NCBI RefSeq assembly: GCF_028595325.1
Contig: NZ_JAQQXR010000012.1
Coordinates: 1-64,000, forward strand
Length of the DNA stretch: 64,000 nucleotides
Direction: 5' to 3'
Source of the DNA: Janthinobacterium fluminis
GTDB lineage: Bacteria > Pseudomonadota > Gammaproteobacteria > Burkholderiales > Burkholderiaceae_D
The notes below the pieces were generated by a model, which saw only the letters and a list, made by a program, of their open reading frames with translations, searched no databases and had not been told where the DNA came from. Shown here piece after piece: positions 35,601-44,188 of this stretch; position 1 is the stretch's first letter, and each line of letters opens with the position of its first letter. The position numbers were made by a program, and so were the translations under genes.

Positions 35601-38600
35601 CGCAAGCGGCCGTCATCCTGCGCCAAGGCCAGGAAAGCGGCGGCGCAGGAGCAACGGCGGCATCGGCCCCGCAGCGCCAGCGCTGGCTGGCCAGCATCAT
35701 GCAACTGACGGCCCGACCTTTCGATATAGCACGCTACCGCTCCGCGTTGCACGCTCCCGCCGCCTTGCCGCACAGCGTCGCCGACGACCAGCGGCATGCA
35801 CGTAGCCACGATCTGGACGTCATCGACAGCCGCACGCGCACGGCCTTCATAGAGCAGGCCCTGCTTGACGCGCAGGCATCGGAACTCACGCCAGCGCTTC
35901 TTGCCGAATCGGGCGCGGCAACGCAAGATGCGATCCGTCGGATTGGTCCCCGCGCCGACGTGTGGCGGCGGGTGGCGCAGCGTTTCCCGCCGGCGCTGCT
36001 GGAAGCGCTGAGCAACGCTATCGCGCCCCAGGCGGCGGCCGTGCTGCGGGCATTGCAAGCCACGACCGGGAGCGGTATCGATGCGCCTGGCCGGGTGCTC
36101 GGCGGCGTGCCGACGCCGTCCGGACGCCAATTTTGGTTCCTCGGCATCATGTACCTGGCAAAACAGCCATTTGACGCCACAGCCTATGCGGCGGCCCTGC
36201 GCACGGCAACAGACAGGCCCGCGTTGCTTGACGATGCACCGGCCGGTGCGCGACTCCCAACCGCGATGCCAGCGACGCCGCAACCGGCGCCAGTCAGTCC
36301 CGTCCGCATCGACGTTTCGTCACAAACAGGCGCGGGCACCGGCGGCAGCCGGATGGCCGGACAGCAGAAAAAAGACAAGCCCGAACGGCTTATCGACGCC
36401 ACGAAGGCCGGAACGACACGGCAGGCACCGGTAGGCACGATCCAGGCACAGGCAATTGCAACGCACGCAGCGCCCAGCGCCAGCCCGAGCGATATTCCGC
36501 GCCGACCGCCGGAACATGCGCTGGAACCCGGCGCCATGGAGGCATCGACCGGCACGCAGGCGGAAGCGCTCACGCGGCAACCAGCCGCAAATGCGTCCGC
36601 CCGCCAGACAATCCCCGCCGCCGCGTCATCCAGCATGGCCAGCCAGACGCTGCGGGAGCAGATCGCCTCCCATCTTGCGGCTGCCGGCGGCCATGGAAGG
36701 AGTCTGCTGGATGCCGCCGAGGCGCATGCCGCCTGCAGCGCCGCGCCGGACGCCTATCTGCGGCAGGTGCTCGACGCCTTGGCCACGGGGTGCGAGGTTG
36801 ACCTTGAGGCGCTCGACGCGCGCTTCGCCGCACCAGCGCCGTATGCCGATGATCAGGCCAGCGGCGTACCCGTCCTGACCGCCGCCGCGCCACCGGCCCC
36901 CATGCCGCCACGTTACGACCTCGACGTGGCCGGTTTCGCCGCTCAGCATCGGCCCGACACCACGGCGGACCACCTCTGGCCCGACACATCGCAGGATGTG
37001 CCTGACCTCGATTCGACCGGCCAGCAACTAGCGCTGCCCACCGCGCCGCAAACCGGCGAGCATATCGAGGCGCACACTGCCGCGTCGCCGGCTGAGCCGC
37101 GACTCCATGCCATGCCCCCACGAACCGCCGCCAATACGGCGCCCAACGACAACCCGGCCGAACTCCCGCAGGCACTGGCCGGCCGCCGCCCCCCGGATCA
37201 TGCGCTGGAGCCGGGCGCCATCGCCGCGCACCTCCCGGCCGCGCCGCAAATGACGCCGGCGGCTATCGCTCGGGATGCCCGCGCCGAAGCACGGCAAACG
37301 AACCAGACGATAACGCCTGCCGCCGCGCCGCCCGGCCTGCCCAGCCAGACGCTGCAGGACCAGATCGCCGCCCGGCTGGCGGCCGCTGGCGGACATGAAA
37401 GGAGTCTGCTGGACGCCGCCGAAACGCATGCAGATAATCAGGCGAACGACATACCCGTCCTGGCTGCCACCGCGCCGCCGGCACCCATGCCGCCACGTTA
37501 CGACCGCGACGTGGCCGGCTTCGCCGCTCAGCACCTGCCCGACACCGCCGCGGACCGCCTCCGGCCCGGCACATCGCAGGAAGTGCCTGACCTCGATGCG
37601 ACCGGCCAGCAATTGGCGCTGCCCACCGCGCGGGAAACCACTCCGCAAACAGGAACAATGGGAGCGCATGAGGCCGCGCCGCTGCCAATTGTAATAGACA
37701 CAGAACAGCTATGGCGGAAAATCGGCGAGCATATCGAGGCGCACATCGCTGCAAGCGACGCTGCGTCGCCGGGCGAGCCGCAACTCCATTCCATGCCCCC
37801 ACGAACCGCCGCCACCCCGGCGCCCAGCGACAACCCGGCCGATCTCCCGCAGGCGCTGGCTGGCCGCCGCCCCCCGGAACATGGGCTCGAACCAGGCACC
37901 ACCGCCGCGCGCCTCCCGGCCGTGCAGCAAACGACGTCGGCGGCTATCGCTCGGAATGCCCGCGCCGAAGCAGGGCAAACCGGCCAGACGATGGCGTCCG
38001 CCGCCGTGGCGCCGAGCATGGCCGGCCAGTCGCTGCGGGACCAGATCGCCGCCCGGCTGGCGGCTGCCGGCGGGCGTGGCAAGAGTCTGCTGGACGCCGC
38101 CGAGGCGCATGCCGCCCGCAGCGCCGCCCCGGACGCCTATCTGCGGCAGGTACTCGACGCGGTGACGATGGGACGCACAGTCGACCTTGAGGCGCTCGAC
38201 GCGCGCTTCGCGGCGCCAACGCCGCATGCCGATAATCTGGCGAACGACATCCCCGTCCTGGCCGCCACCGCGCCGCCGGCACCCATGCCGCCGCGCCGCC
38301 CCATTGGCGGCGAACTCGGACGCGCGCTGGCGGGCCACCCGCCGGCACAGCGCGCCGCCCTGGCGCCACTGCTGCACGACGCCGGCGACGACAGCGCCCA
38401 GCTAGCGCCGGCGCTGCAGCAAAGCGTAGTCAGCCTGTTGGCCGGCAGCGACCTGCCCGCGCTGCTGCGTTACGCCCGCGACGTGGTCGGCATCGCCGCG
38501 CAGCATCTGCCCGGCACCACGGCGGACCGCCTCGGGCTGGACGCGCTGCACTTCAACTTCGCGTGGTTCTTCGTGCAACGCAGAGCGTTCGCGCCGGCCG

Positions 38601-39271
38601 ACTACGCGCATGCGCTGGCCGCCCATCTGGCACGGCAATACGATGCGGCGGCCGCCGCGCAATTGCACGCGGCGCTGCATGGCCGCCTGGGCATCGCGCA
38701 GCCGCCGTCCTTGGCCACCCCGCCGCCACCGGCCACGGACAAGGCGGTGGCGGCGGCCGAAATCGAAGCCGAAACGCTGTACGTCGGCAATGCGGGCCAG
38801 GTGCTGGCCGGCCCCTACATGCCGCGCTTGTTTTCCATCCTGGGCCTCACCGAGGCGGGCCGCTTCAAGGATAGCGAGGCGGCCGAGCGCGCCGTCCACC
38901 TGCTGCAATACGTCGTCAGCGGGCAGAGCGACAGTCCCGAGTATCTGCTGGGCTTGAACAAAATCCTCTGCGGCGTGAGCGCCAGCACGCCCATCGTGCG
39001 CGAGATCGTGCCCAGCGACGAGGAACGCGAGGCCATCGACATGATGCTGTGCGCCATGATCGAACACTGGAAGAAAATCGGCAACACCTCGCCGGACGGA
39101 TTGCGCCAAGCCTTCCTGCAGCGCGCGGGCAGCCTGCGCCTGCAGGACGACGCCTGGCGCCTGACGGTGGAACCGGGCGCCTTCGACATGCTGCTCGATA
39201 CCCTGCCGTGGTCGTTCTCGATTATCAAACATCCGTGGATGGAAAGGGCCGTACATGTCAACTGGCGCTGA
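32639..39271 (+). CDS. eCIS tape-measure protein (Afp14-like), unusually large and repetitive
   Basis: This encodes a 2210-residue protein. The N-terminus (HRIGALHLDLTFESDAPRLV ... LPTLELALDE ... IGRLDIDLGEIP) and the C-terminus (LLGLNKILCGV ... LRQAFLQRAGSLRLQDDAWRL ... IKHPWMERAVHVNWR) match the CIS tape-measure family. This family sets tube length during assembly. The middle has at least five degenerate helical units with W-R-x-I/V-A-x-R-F/Y-P-x-x-x-L (starting near 33.8, 34.3, 34.8, 35.4 and 35.9 kb). A Pro/Ala-rich zone with three tandem copies of a ~680-nt block follows (36.5-38.3 kb). The repeats account for much of the extra length. The real start is the ATG at 32639; the open frame further upstream overlaps the Afp12 gene. 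Its end overlaps the ATPase gene by 17 nt. Confidence 0.88.
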   Translation: MNPAHRIGALHLDLTFESDAPRLVAMAEDQLLALAREQVLPTLELALDEADDGRLRRIGRLDIDLGEIPAHLLDSELPRRLHELLRKALGEALRDSADDAQAGTAAPAGDGAQLERFLRTGRMAGARTAGDTRTHWSHPEGLLAHLLERPDGAVPAMLRRSAAQPGVLKRLAQQFAPQHLRQLLRLAADAGTADGWLALVDDIERALPPGEAARRQQLRLLWELVLAQILGGAPVSATAPLRAAAANAGIRQRHAGPQAAALWRAIDAGDTSRRRAPDTMSGATAPFDVPAERRPAALRAWLRAPGHVAAGQYSTGQLQELLDAFPGMPDETLDAIARHLPRTQDRQRFLGAALQRLLRNGASASERQREPGRAVAAGNALPSREERMAHALSTADASAIRADWDALMAGGAALLRAALVRHGARRDAWRRIADHFPRPMLDDIAALLASPRSMLAPAPAGSAPDAGTRARWLDAVLAGIEASADTGTDVEAKAASRSVGARRPIEQRIAAARARRSNHAQRFLAAVRNDLKQSRTADDGASAAPRDSAPTLAERLEHALSTADASSIYADWHALVRDHAGLLRATLLRHGAHRDAWQRIAERFPPSMLDDIAALRAGPPALPSPMQAGLAPDAGALPELELDMAAADASPGGGFLQRAIAARAAGSGNVQRFLEIVLDDLRQGRMIDLEDIAERACNADIAQFTQALLDGAPEHLPPQWPALLNARADLLADAMRRIGAQDDIWRRVEQRFPPALLAELTALLSPLAPSILQECEDEAAPSIPVRSLWLASVMHLSATAFDAPRYRAALHAASSAQTTQAPQFKADNPPRAHAAPDVPAAVAPGGLAAGAISDARPKRARPAHSAANGIAARVKRWRRAARHAPGKLLHTLLPGLAAHAGQRPLGATATTLTAPAAALGDNSSPVQRIRAALLAGDPGGLPAAMLADHSEAARTAIAHIGPRLDVWQNVAQRYPLAWLEELTVLLAPQAAVILRQGQESGGAGATAASAPQRQRWLASIMQLTARPFDIARYRSALHAPAALPHSVADDQRHARSHDLDVIDSRTRTAFIEQALLDAQASELTPALLAESGAATQDAIRRIGPRADVWRRVAQRFPPALLEALSNAIAPQAAAVLRALQATTGSGIDAPGRVLGGVPTPSGRQFWFLGIMYLAKQPFDATAYAAALRTATDRPALLDDAPAGARLPTAMPATPQPAPVSPVRIDVSSQTGAGTGGSRMAGQQKKDKPERLIDATKAGTTRQAPVGTIQAQAIATHAAPSASPSDIPRRPPEHALEPGAMEASTGTQAEALTRQPAANASARQTIPAAASSSMASQTLREQIASHLAAAGGHGRSLLDAAEAHAACSAAPDAYLRQVLDALATGCEVDLEALDARFAAPAPYADDQASGVPVLTAAAPPAPMPPRYDLDVAGFAAQHRPDTTADHLWPDTSQDVPDLDSTGQQLALPTAPQTGEHIEAHTAASPAEPRLHAMPPRTAANTAPNDNPAELPQALAGRRPPDHALEPGAIAAHLPAAPQMTPAAIARDARAEARQTNQTITPAAAPPGLPSQTLQDQIAARLAAAGGHERSLLDAAETHADNQANDIPVLAATAPPAPMPPRYDRDVAGFAAQHLPDTAADRLRPGTSQEVPDLDATGQQLALPTARETTPQTGTMGAHEAAPLPIVIDTEQLWRKIGEHIEAHIAASDAASPGEPQLHSMPPRTAATPAPSDNPADLPQALAGRRPPEHGLEPGTTAARLPAVQQTTSAAIARNARAEAGQTGQTMASAAVAPSMAGQSLRDQIAARLAAAGGRGKSLLDAAEAHAARSAAPDAYLRQVLDAVTMGRTVDLEALDARFAAPTPHADNLANDIPVLAATAPPAPMPPRRPIGGELGRALAGHPPAQRAALAPLLHDAGDDSAQLAPALQQSVVSLLAGSDLPALLRYARDVVGIAAQHLPGTTADRLGLDALHFNFAWFFVQRRAFAPADYAHALAAHLARQYDAAAAAQLHAALHGRLGIAQPPSLATPPPPATDKAVAAAEIEAETLYVGNAGQVLAGPYMPRLFSILGLTEAGRFKDSEAAERAVHLLQYVVSGQSDSPEYLLGLNKILCGVSASTPIVREIVPSDEEREAIDMMLCAMIEHWKKIGNTSPDGLRQAFLQRAGSLRLQDDAWRLTVEPGAFDMLLDTLPWSFSIIKHPWMERAVHVNWR
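36480..38310 (+). repeat. Three tandem copies of a ~680-nt block in the tape-measure gene
   Basis: The encoded motif RRPPxHxLEPG recurs at about 36500, 37186 and 37867, and AAAGGxxxSLLDAAExHA recurs at about 36680, 37381 and 38063. That is a period of roughly 680-700 nt. The second copy lacks the DAYLRQVLDA...LDARFAAP part present in copies 1 and 3. Copy 1 lacks the VIDTEQLWRKIGEH part present in copy 2. The copies are similar enough at DNA level to be recent duplications. Confidence 0.85.
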
Positions 39272-40646
39272 CACGCTGGCGATGCAAGCCAACGCCCGCA
39301 GCCTGGAGCGGGAAATCGCCTGGTTCGCCCAAGTGCTGGCGAGCCGCTTCGATACCTACTTCGCGGCGGAGGGCGCGGCCGGCGACGGGCACAAGCACGC
39401 GCCGCCCGACCTGGCCGACGACTCGTCCATCTACGCCGAGACGGTGCGCGGCGCCGTCCAGGGCGGCATGAGCAGCGACGAACGCCTCGTGCTGGTGCTG
39501 GCGCTGCTGCCCCATGTGCGGCCGCAGGCGCTCGACCTGCTGCTAACCCACAACAAGCTGATCGAACGCACCTTCACGGAGTTCGGCGGGCTGCGCGGCA
39601 ATGGCCACAACGGCCACCTGCCCACCTGCGAAACCGCCGTCTTCCTCCTTGCCGGCGACGATCTGCGGCGCCGCTTCGAGGTGATGCGGCTATTTGAGTC
39701 CAACCACTTCTTCGCGCTGATGGGCATGCTGCGCGTGGTGCCGCCGGAGGGCGGCGAACCGGCGCTGCGCGCGCCCCTGGTTCTGGAAATGAATTACCTG
39801 AACCGCTTCACCAACGGCCAACACCACAAGCCCGACTTCGGCGCCGGTTTTCCGGCCAAACTGATCACCACGCCGCTGGCATGGCAGGACCTGGTGGTGG
39901 CGCCCGAGGTGATGGACGAGATCGAGCAAATCCGCGCCTGGCTGCGCGAGGGCACGCAACTGCTGCGCCGCTGGGGGCTGGAAAAGATGGTCAAGCCCGG
40001 CTACCGCACCTTGTTCTACGGCCCTCCCGGCACCGGCAAGACGCTCACCGCCACCCTGCTCGGCCAGTCCGTCGGGGTTGACGTCTACCGCATCGACCTG
40101 TCGATGCTGGTTTCCAAGTACATCGGCGAGACGGAGAAAAACCTAGCCAACGTCTTCGACCAGGCACAGAACAAGAACTGGATCCTGTTCTTCGACGAGG
40201 CCGACGCGCTGTTCGGCAAGCGCACGGAGGGCAGCAGCTCGAACGACCGCCACGCCAACCAGGAAATCGCCTACCTGCTGCAACGGGTCGAGGACTTTCC
40301 CGGCGTCGTGATCCTGGCCACCAACCTCAAATCCAACCTGGACGAGGCGTTTTCGCGCCGCTTCCAATCGGCCGTCTACTTCCCCCTGCCGGACGCGCTG
40401 CAGCGCGAGCGCCTGTGGCGCCAGCTGTTTCCCGACCCCGCCAAGCTGGCCCCCGACGTCGACCTCGCCGCGCTGGCCGAGGCGCACGTACTGTCCGGCG
40501 GCGCGCTGGCCAACGTGGCCCGCTACGCCGCCATCCGCGCGGCGCGCCGCCAAGCCTTGCTGCCGCCGCAACAGGCGCGCATCGAGGCGGACGACCTGCT
40601 GCGGGCGATCAAGAAGGAATTCATCAAAGAAGGGCGCACTCTCTAG
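39255..40646 (+). CDS. eCIS AAA+ ATPase (Afp15-like)
   Basis: This encodes a 463-residue protein with an N-terminal family-specific domain (about 1-215) and a C-terminal AAA+ module. Walker A GPPGTGKT is at 256-263 and Walker B ILFFDEAD is near 310. A sensor-1 ILATN and an SRRF arginine-finger region follow. In Afp and PVC loci the equivalent ATPase is needed for or supports particle assembly in the cytoplasm. It overlaps the tape-measure gene by 17 nt and is followed 6 nt later by the last gene of the operon. Confidence 0.93.
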   Translation: MSTGADTLAMQANARSLEREIAWFAQVLASRFDTYFAAEGAAGDGHKHAPPDLADDSSIYAETVRGAVQGGMSSDERLVLVLALLPHVRPQALDLLLTHNKLIERTFTEFGGLRGNGHNGHLPTCETAVFLLAGDDLRRRFEVMRLFESNHFFALMGMLRVVPPEGGEPALRAPLVLEMNYLNRFTNGQHHKPDFGAGFPAKLITTPLAWQDLVVAPEVMDEIEQIRAWLREGTQLLRRWGLEKMVKPGYRTLFYGPPGTGKTLTATLLGQSVGVDVYRIDLSMLVSKYIGETEKNLANVFDQAQNKNWILFFDEADALFGKRTEGSSSNDRHANQEIAYLLQRVEDFPGVVILATNLKSNLDEAFSRRFQSAVYFPLPDALQRERLWRQLFPDPAKLAPDVDLAALAEAHVLSGGALANVARYAAIRAARRQALLPPQQARIEADDLLRAIKKEFIKEGRTL

Positions 40647-40652
40647 GTCACC

Positions 40653-43274
40653 ATGAAACTACATACTCGCTGGTACTCCCTCCCCTGTGCGACGCTGGCC
40701 CTGATGCTGGCGCTGGCCACACCGGCCGCGCATCCCGCCGAAGCGCCGGCACCGCCGCCGCAGAACACCGTCCGCCTGCTATCCGTCGAGGTGCTGCAGC
40801 ATTACGACCGCGCCCGGCGCCAGCGCATCCAGGACGCGCTGGCCTTCGTGTTCGATGGCGACCCGGCCTATGCGGCGGCCTACGGCACGCCGAACAAGCC
40901 GCTGTCAGACAACGTGGTGGGGCCGATTACCCTGTCCTTCGTCAACCGCTTCTGGCTCTACTACAACATGGAGCCGGCGGGCAACGTGACAGAAGGCTCG
41001 GTCGACGCCCTGCTGCAGTTTGCCGAACGACTCAAGCGCCGCCCCGCCTGGCGCAGCGACGTCGTGAGCGCGCAGTTCGGCCGCTGGATAGACCTGCAAG
41101 CGGACAGGGCCGACCTGTACCGCATCCGCCTCGCCGTCGATCCGGTTCGCCTGCCGCCCGTGCTGGTACGCTATCGCGCCTCGCTTGCCGGGCCGGCCAG
41201 CGGCATCGACGTCGAGAACGCCCCCTTGTCCGTGTACTGGTACGGCTTGACGGCGGAGGACCTGGCGGCCATCGCGGCGCTACCGGCCTACCCGCCGAAA
41301 CTGCTGCAGGCGCTCGATCCGCTGCTGGAGGCGGAGGTGTTCAAGACGGCGGCCGACTTCAGCGACGCCGTGCGCGCCACGCTCAAGCACACGGGCCAGG
41401 ATGCCGGCCCGCTGATGCCGCAGCTGGAACAGGCCGCCAAGTCGGAGAGCGGTTACGCGCTGACCGAAGACATCCTGGCGGAACTGCACAAACAACCCAT
41501 GCTGCCGCCCCAGATCGCCAAGATGCTGGGCGACCTGGTCGGCATGCAGTATGTGCGCCGTTCGCTGTTCGACCTGGCGCTGATCCAGCGGTTGCGGATC
41601 GGCCTGGGCGCCTGCAGGGCCTATCTTTCGCCCGAGGAAAGGTTGCGTCAGCAGTCCAAGCGGCTGAGCGAGGAAGACATGCGGGCGCTGCTGAGCGCCG
41701 TCGATGCCCAGGCGGGCGATGCGGCCGAGGCGCGCCTGGGCAGCCAGTTGCAAGCGCTGTGGGAGGGCGGCCATTGCACCGTGGCGCGCAGCGAAGACGT
41801 GCCGCTGGCCGCCCTGTACGCGCGCTACAGCAAACTGTTCGACTCGCGCGTGCGCAAGGCGCCCGCGTACGACCAGGCCCAGCCGTATCGACTGAACTCC
41901 GACCTGTGCGGCTGCAACACCGACAATCTGAAGCAGCAGGTTTACCACTTCCTGCCGTTCTGGCTGGGCGGACCGGCGCAAAAAATGGATTTCAGCCTGA
42001 TGTCGCGCATCAATTACTACGGCGTCACGTTCGACAACAACGGCGACCTGCGGATGGCGTCCAGCGGCCAGAAGGCCACCGAGCTGTTCATGGGCAATCA
42101 GGCGCAGCAACTGGCCTTCGTCACGGAGGCGCGCCGCCACCGTGTCAAGGTCGACTGGGTCATCCACCGCACCGACTGGGCGCCGTGGCAAAAGATCGAG
42201 GTCAAGAACAGACAAGCGATCCTGAACCGCCTGGCGGCCAACATCATCGGCCTGCTCGACACGCCGATGACGGGGCTGCGCTCGGAGCTACTGCCCTGGC
42301 TGTCGTTTGGCACGCAGGACGTGCCGGGGCGCGGCGACGGCGTGACCCTGTACTTTGACGGCTATCCGACCGACGACAACTCGGTGGCCCTGTTCGACGA
42401 GTTCATCACCACCCTGCGGCAGCGGCTGACGGCGGGCGGCTTCGACCTGAACATCATGATACGGCACGCAGAATTGAACAAGGGTATCTATCGCTTTGAC
42501 AAGCTGGCGGCGATGGTGTCGCTGCCGGAGCGGACCTCCCAGTCGGCCCTGTACGGCTGGGCCAAGAACAAAATCAAGCACAATTTCGGCCCGTCGCCCT
42601 CCTCCGCCGATTTTGTGCAGCCGCACTACCTGATGCTGCTCGAAGAACCGACCATGGATAACAAGAAGACGCTGCGCTCCGAGGTGGAAGACGCCACCCA
42701 CGGTCTGCCCCGCATGGCCTTGCTGCGGCGCATGGTTCCGGTGATCAATTTCGACGGCCTGGCCTGGCCCCAGTTGGAGGAAGAATTGATCTATTTCAAC
42801 GACAATTTCGGCGGCGTGGCATTCTGGCCTAACAGCAAGCGCAACACGGCGGAGCCGAACAAGACGGCCGTCGCGGGCGTGACGCTATGCAGCGCGTCGC
42901 AGCTGCTGGATGATTGCATCCAGGACCACTTCCGCGATCCGCCCGGGGAAGCCGACAGCCTGGCCTGCAAATTCATCTGCGAAAACCGCTGGCCGCTGCG
43001 CTTCCTGTTCAACGTGCTGGTGCTGGCGCTGGCCGCCACCCTCGTCGCCTATGTGCGCTGGTGCGGCGTGCGGCCGGTACTCCAGAAATACTACCTGCTG
43101 GCGCTGGGCGTGGCCGGGCTGGCCATCGCCATCTTCGTGGGGCTGATGATATGCGACCCCTTCCTCGCCCACCTGTCGGACGGCATCGTCATTCCCGCCA
43201 CCCTGGTGCTATGTATGGTGGCGATGTATTTCTATTTCCGCAACATGCTCAAGGAGCGCGATGCCCGCCCTTAG
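40653..43274 (+). CDS. eCIS-linked membrane protein with degenerate GH18-like periplasmic domain
   Basis: This encodes an 873-residue protein. It has an N-terminal signal sequence (about 1-29), a long periplasmic or exported part, and three C-terminal membrane helices (about 779-803, 811-836, 843-865). From about residue 430 the sequence resembles a GH18 barrel: VYHFLPFWLGG, MDFSLMSRINYYGVTFDNNG, VDWVIHRTDW, then GDGVTLYFDGYP near 561-572 where active GH18 enzymes have DGxDxDxE. The catalytic Glu and a motif Asp are not conserved, so chitinase-type catalysis is doubtful. It is 6 nt behind the ATPase, so it belongs to the operon. Possible roles are membrane anchoring, peptidoglycan binding, or particle release. 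None is proven. Confidence 0.6.
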   Translation: MKLHTRWYSLPCATLALMLALATPAAHPAEAPAPPPQNTVRLLSVEVLQHYDRARRQRIQDALAFVFDGDPAYAAAYGTPNKPLSDNVVGPITLSFVNRFWLYYNMEPAGNVTEGSVDALLQFAERLKRRPAWRSDVVSAQFGRWIDLQADRADLYRIRLAVDPVRLPPVLVRYRASLAGPASGIDVENAPLSVYWYGLTAEDLAAIAALPAYPPKLLQALDPLLEAEVFKTAADFSDAVRATLKHTGQDAGPLMPQLEQAAKSESGYALTEDILAELHKQPMLPPQIAKMLGDLVGMQYVRRSLFDLALIQRLRIGLGACRAYLSPEERLRQQSKRLSEEDMRALLSAVDAQAGDAAEARLGSQLQALWEGGHCTVARSEDVPLAALYARYSKLFDSRVRKAPAYDQAQPYRLNSDLCGCNTDNLKQQVYHFLPFWLGGPAQKMDFSLMSRINYYGVTFDNNGDLRMASSGQKATELFMGNQAQQLAFVTEARRHRVKVDWVIHRTDWAPWQKIEVKNRQAILNRLAANIIGLLDTPMTGLRSELLPWLSFGTQDVPGRGDGVTLYFDGYPTDDNSVALFDEFITTLRQRLTAGGFDLNIMIRHAELNKGIYRFDKLAAMVSLPERTSQSALYGWAKNKIKHNFGPSPSSADFVQPHYLMLLEEPTMDNKKTLRSEVEDATHGLPRMALLRRMVPVINFDGLAWPQLEEELIYFNDNFGGVAFWPNSKRNTAEPNKTAVAGVTLCSASQLLDDCIQDHFRDPPGEADSLACKFICENRWPLRFLFNVLVLALAATLVAYVRWCGVRPVLQKYYLLALGVAGLAIAIFVGLMICDPFLAHLSDGIVIPATLVLCMVAMYFYFRNMLKERDARP

Positions 43275-43300
43275 CGCGCAGGATTGGCAGCTGGGTTAAC

Positions 43301-44083
43301 TCAGCGCAAAATGTGGCGGAAAGTCGGCTCGATATTGCGCGCGTGCAGGAACTGCACGATATCCTCAAGAGTCGCATCCTGCAACAGCAAACCAGCAGGT
43401 GCGGCCGTTGCGGGCGCGGGTGCGACCGGCGCCGCTACCGCCACCGTCGCGCCCTGCCGTTGCTGCAAGCTGGCCAATGCCTGCGCAAACTGCGCAATCG
43501 GGATGCTGCGCAAACCTTCCAGGAAGCCCAACTGGGCGGCCAGCGGCGGTGCCATGTCCAGCCCTGGATCGTCGGCAAACGAGGCGCCCATGCCGGGATG
43601 GATGAATGCCGCCCACTTGCCCGAGGCTTGCCGGCATGGCGGCAACTCGGCCACCGCCAGGTACGCAGCTTCGGCGGCAACGCCCCGGCCCGGCTCGGCG
43701 GGCAGACAGGCGGCGCGCAGCAGTTGCAGGAATTGCGCGGCCTGCGCGACCGGCACGGGAGCTTCCAGCGACAGCCATAAATGGTAAGCCGTGCGCCCCG
43801 AAATGCTCACGGCCGGCGCCGGCAACCCCAAGTCTTCCTGCAAGGCATTGGCGATCGCGCACAAGGCACTCCAGTGCCGCTCGCCGCCGCCCTTGCCGTC
43901 GAATGCCATCACCAGCGCCCGCGTCAGTCCGGCGTCTGTCGCCAACCGGATGGCGACCGTGTGCTCGCCCGACAGATGCCGCTCCAGCACCGCCGGCGTC
44001 AATGGCGCCGCATCGCCTTGCGCATCGTACTGCTGGCCATCGACCAGATACAGCCGGCTTAATTCAGAAATCAATTTTTGCAT
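43301..44083 (-). CDS. Archaeo-eukaryotic-primase-like (TOTE/AEP-type) domain protein
   Basis: This encodes a 260-residue soluble protein. The segment VSISGRTAYHLWLSLEAPVP resembles the SxGRGYHLWxFFExPVP motif of AEP domains in TOTE-type conflict proteins and LigD-like primases. LERHLSGEHTVAIRL fits the family's start. The metal-binding DxD that normally comes before it appears as MAFDGKGG, with one Asp only, so activity is uncertain. The C-terminus is an Ala/Pro linker plus a short helical tail. It faces the eCIS operon with a 26-nt gap. An AGGA lies 7 nt before the ATG. It may be a conserved stand-alone gene unrelated to defence. Confidence 0.45.
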   Translation of the reverse strand: MQKLISELSRLYLVDGQQYDAQGDAAPLTPAVLERHLSGEHTVAIRLATDAGLTRALVMAFDGKGGGERHWSALCAIANALQEDLGLPAPAVSISGRTAYHLWLSLEAPVPVAQAAQFLQLLRAACLPAEPGRGVAAEAAYLAVAELPPCRQASGKWAAFIHPGMGASFADDPGLDMAPPLAAQLGFLEGLRSIPIAQFAQALASLQQRQGATVAVAAPVAPAPATAAPAGLLLQDATLEDIVQFLHARNIEPTFRHILR

Positions 44084-44188
44084 ACCTGGTCCTGTGACAA
44101 CGTGGCGGCTCGCCCGCTGCGCCCGGGATCGGCGCAGACAGCGTGCGATTATAGCCGACGGGTATGGCCGGCAAGACGCGTTCCCGGC

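Noticed and set aside
36480..38310. CRISPR or satellite-type repeat array
   Set aside because: The repeats are ~680-nt, in frame and within the tape-measure coding sequence, so they are protein-level tandem duplications.
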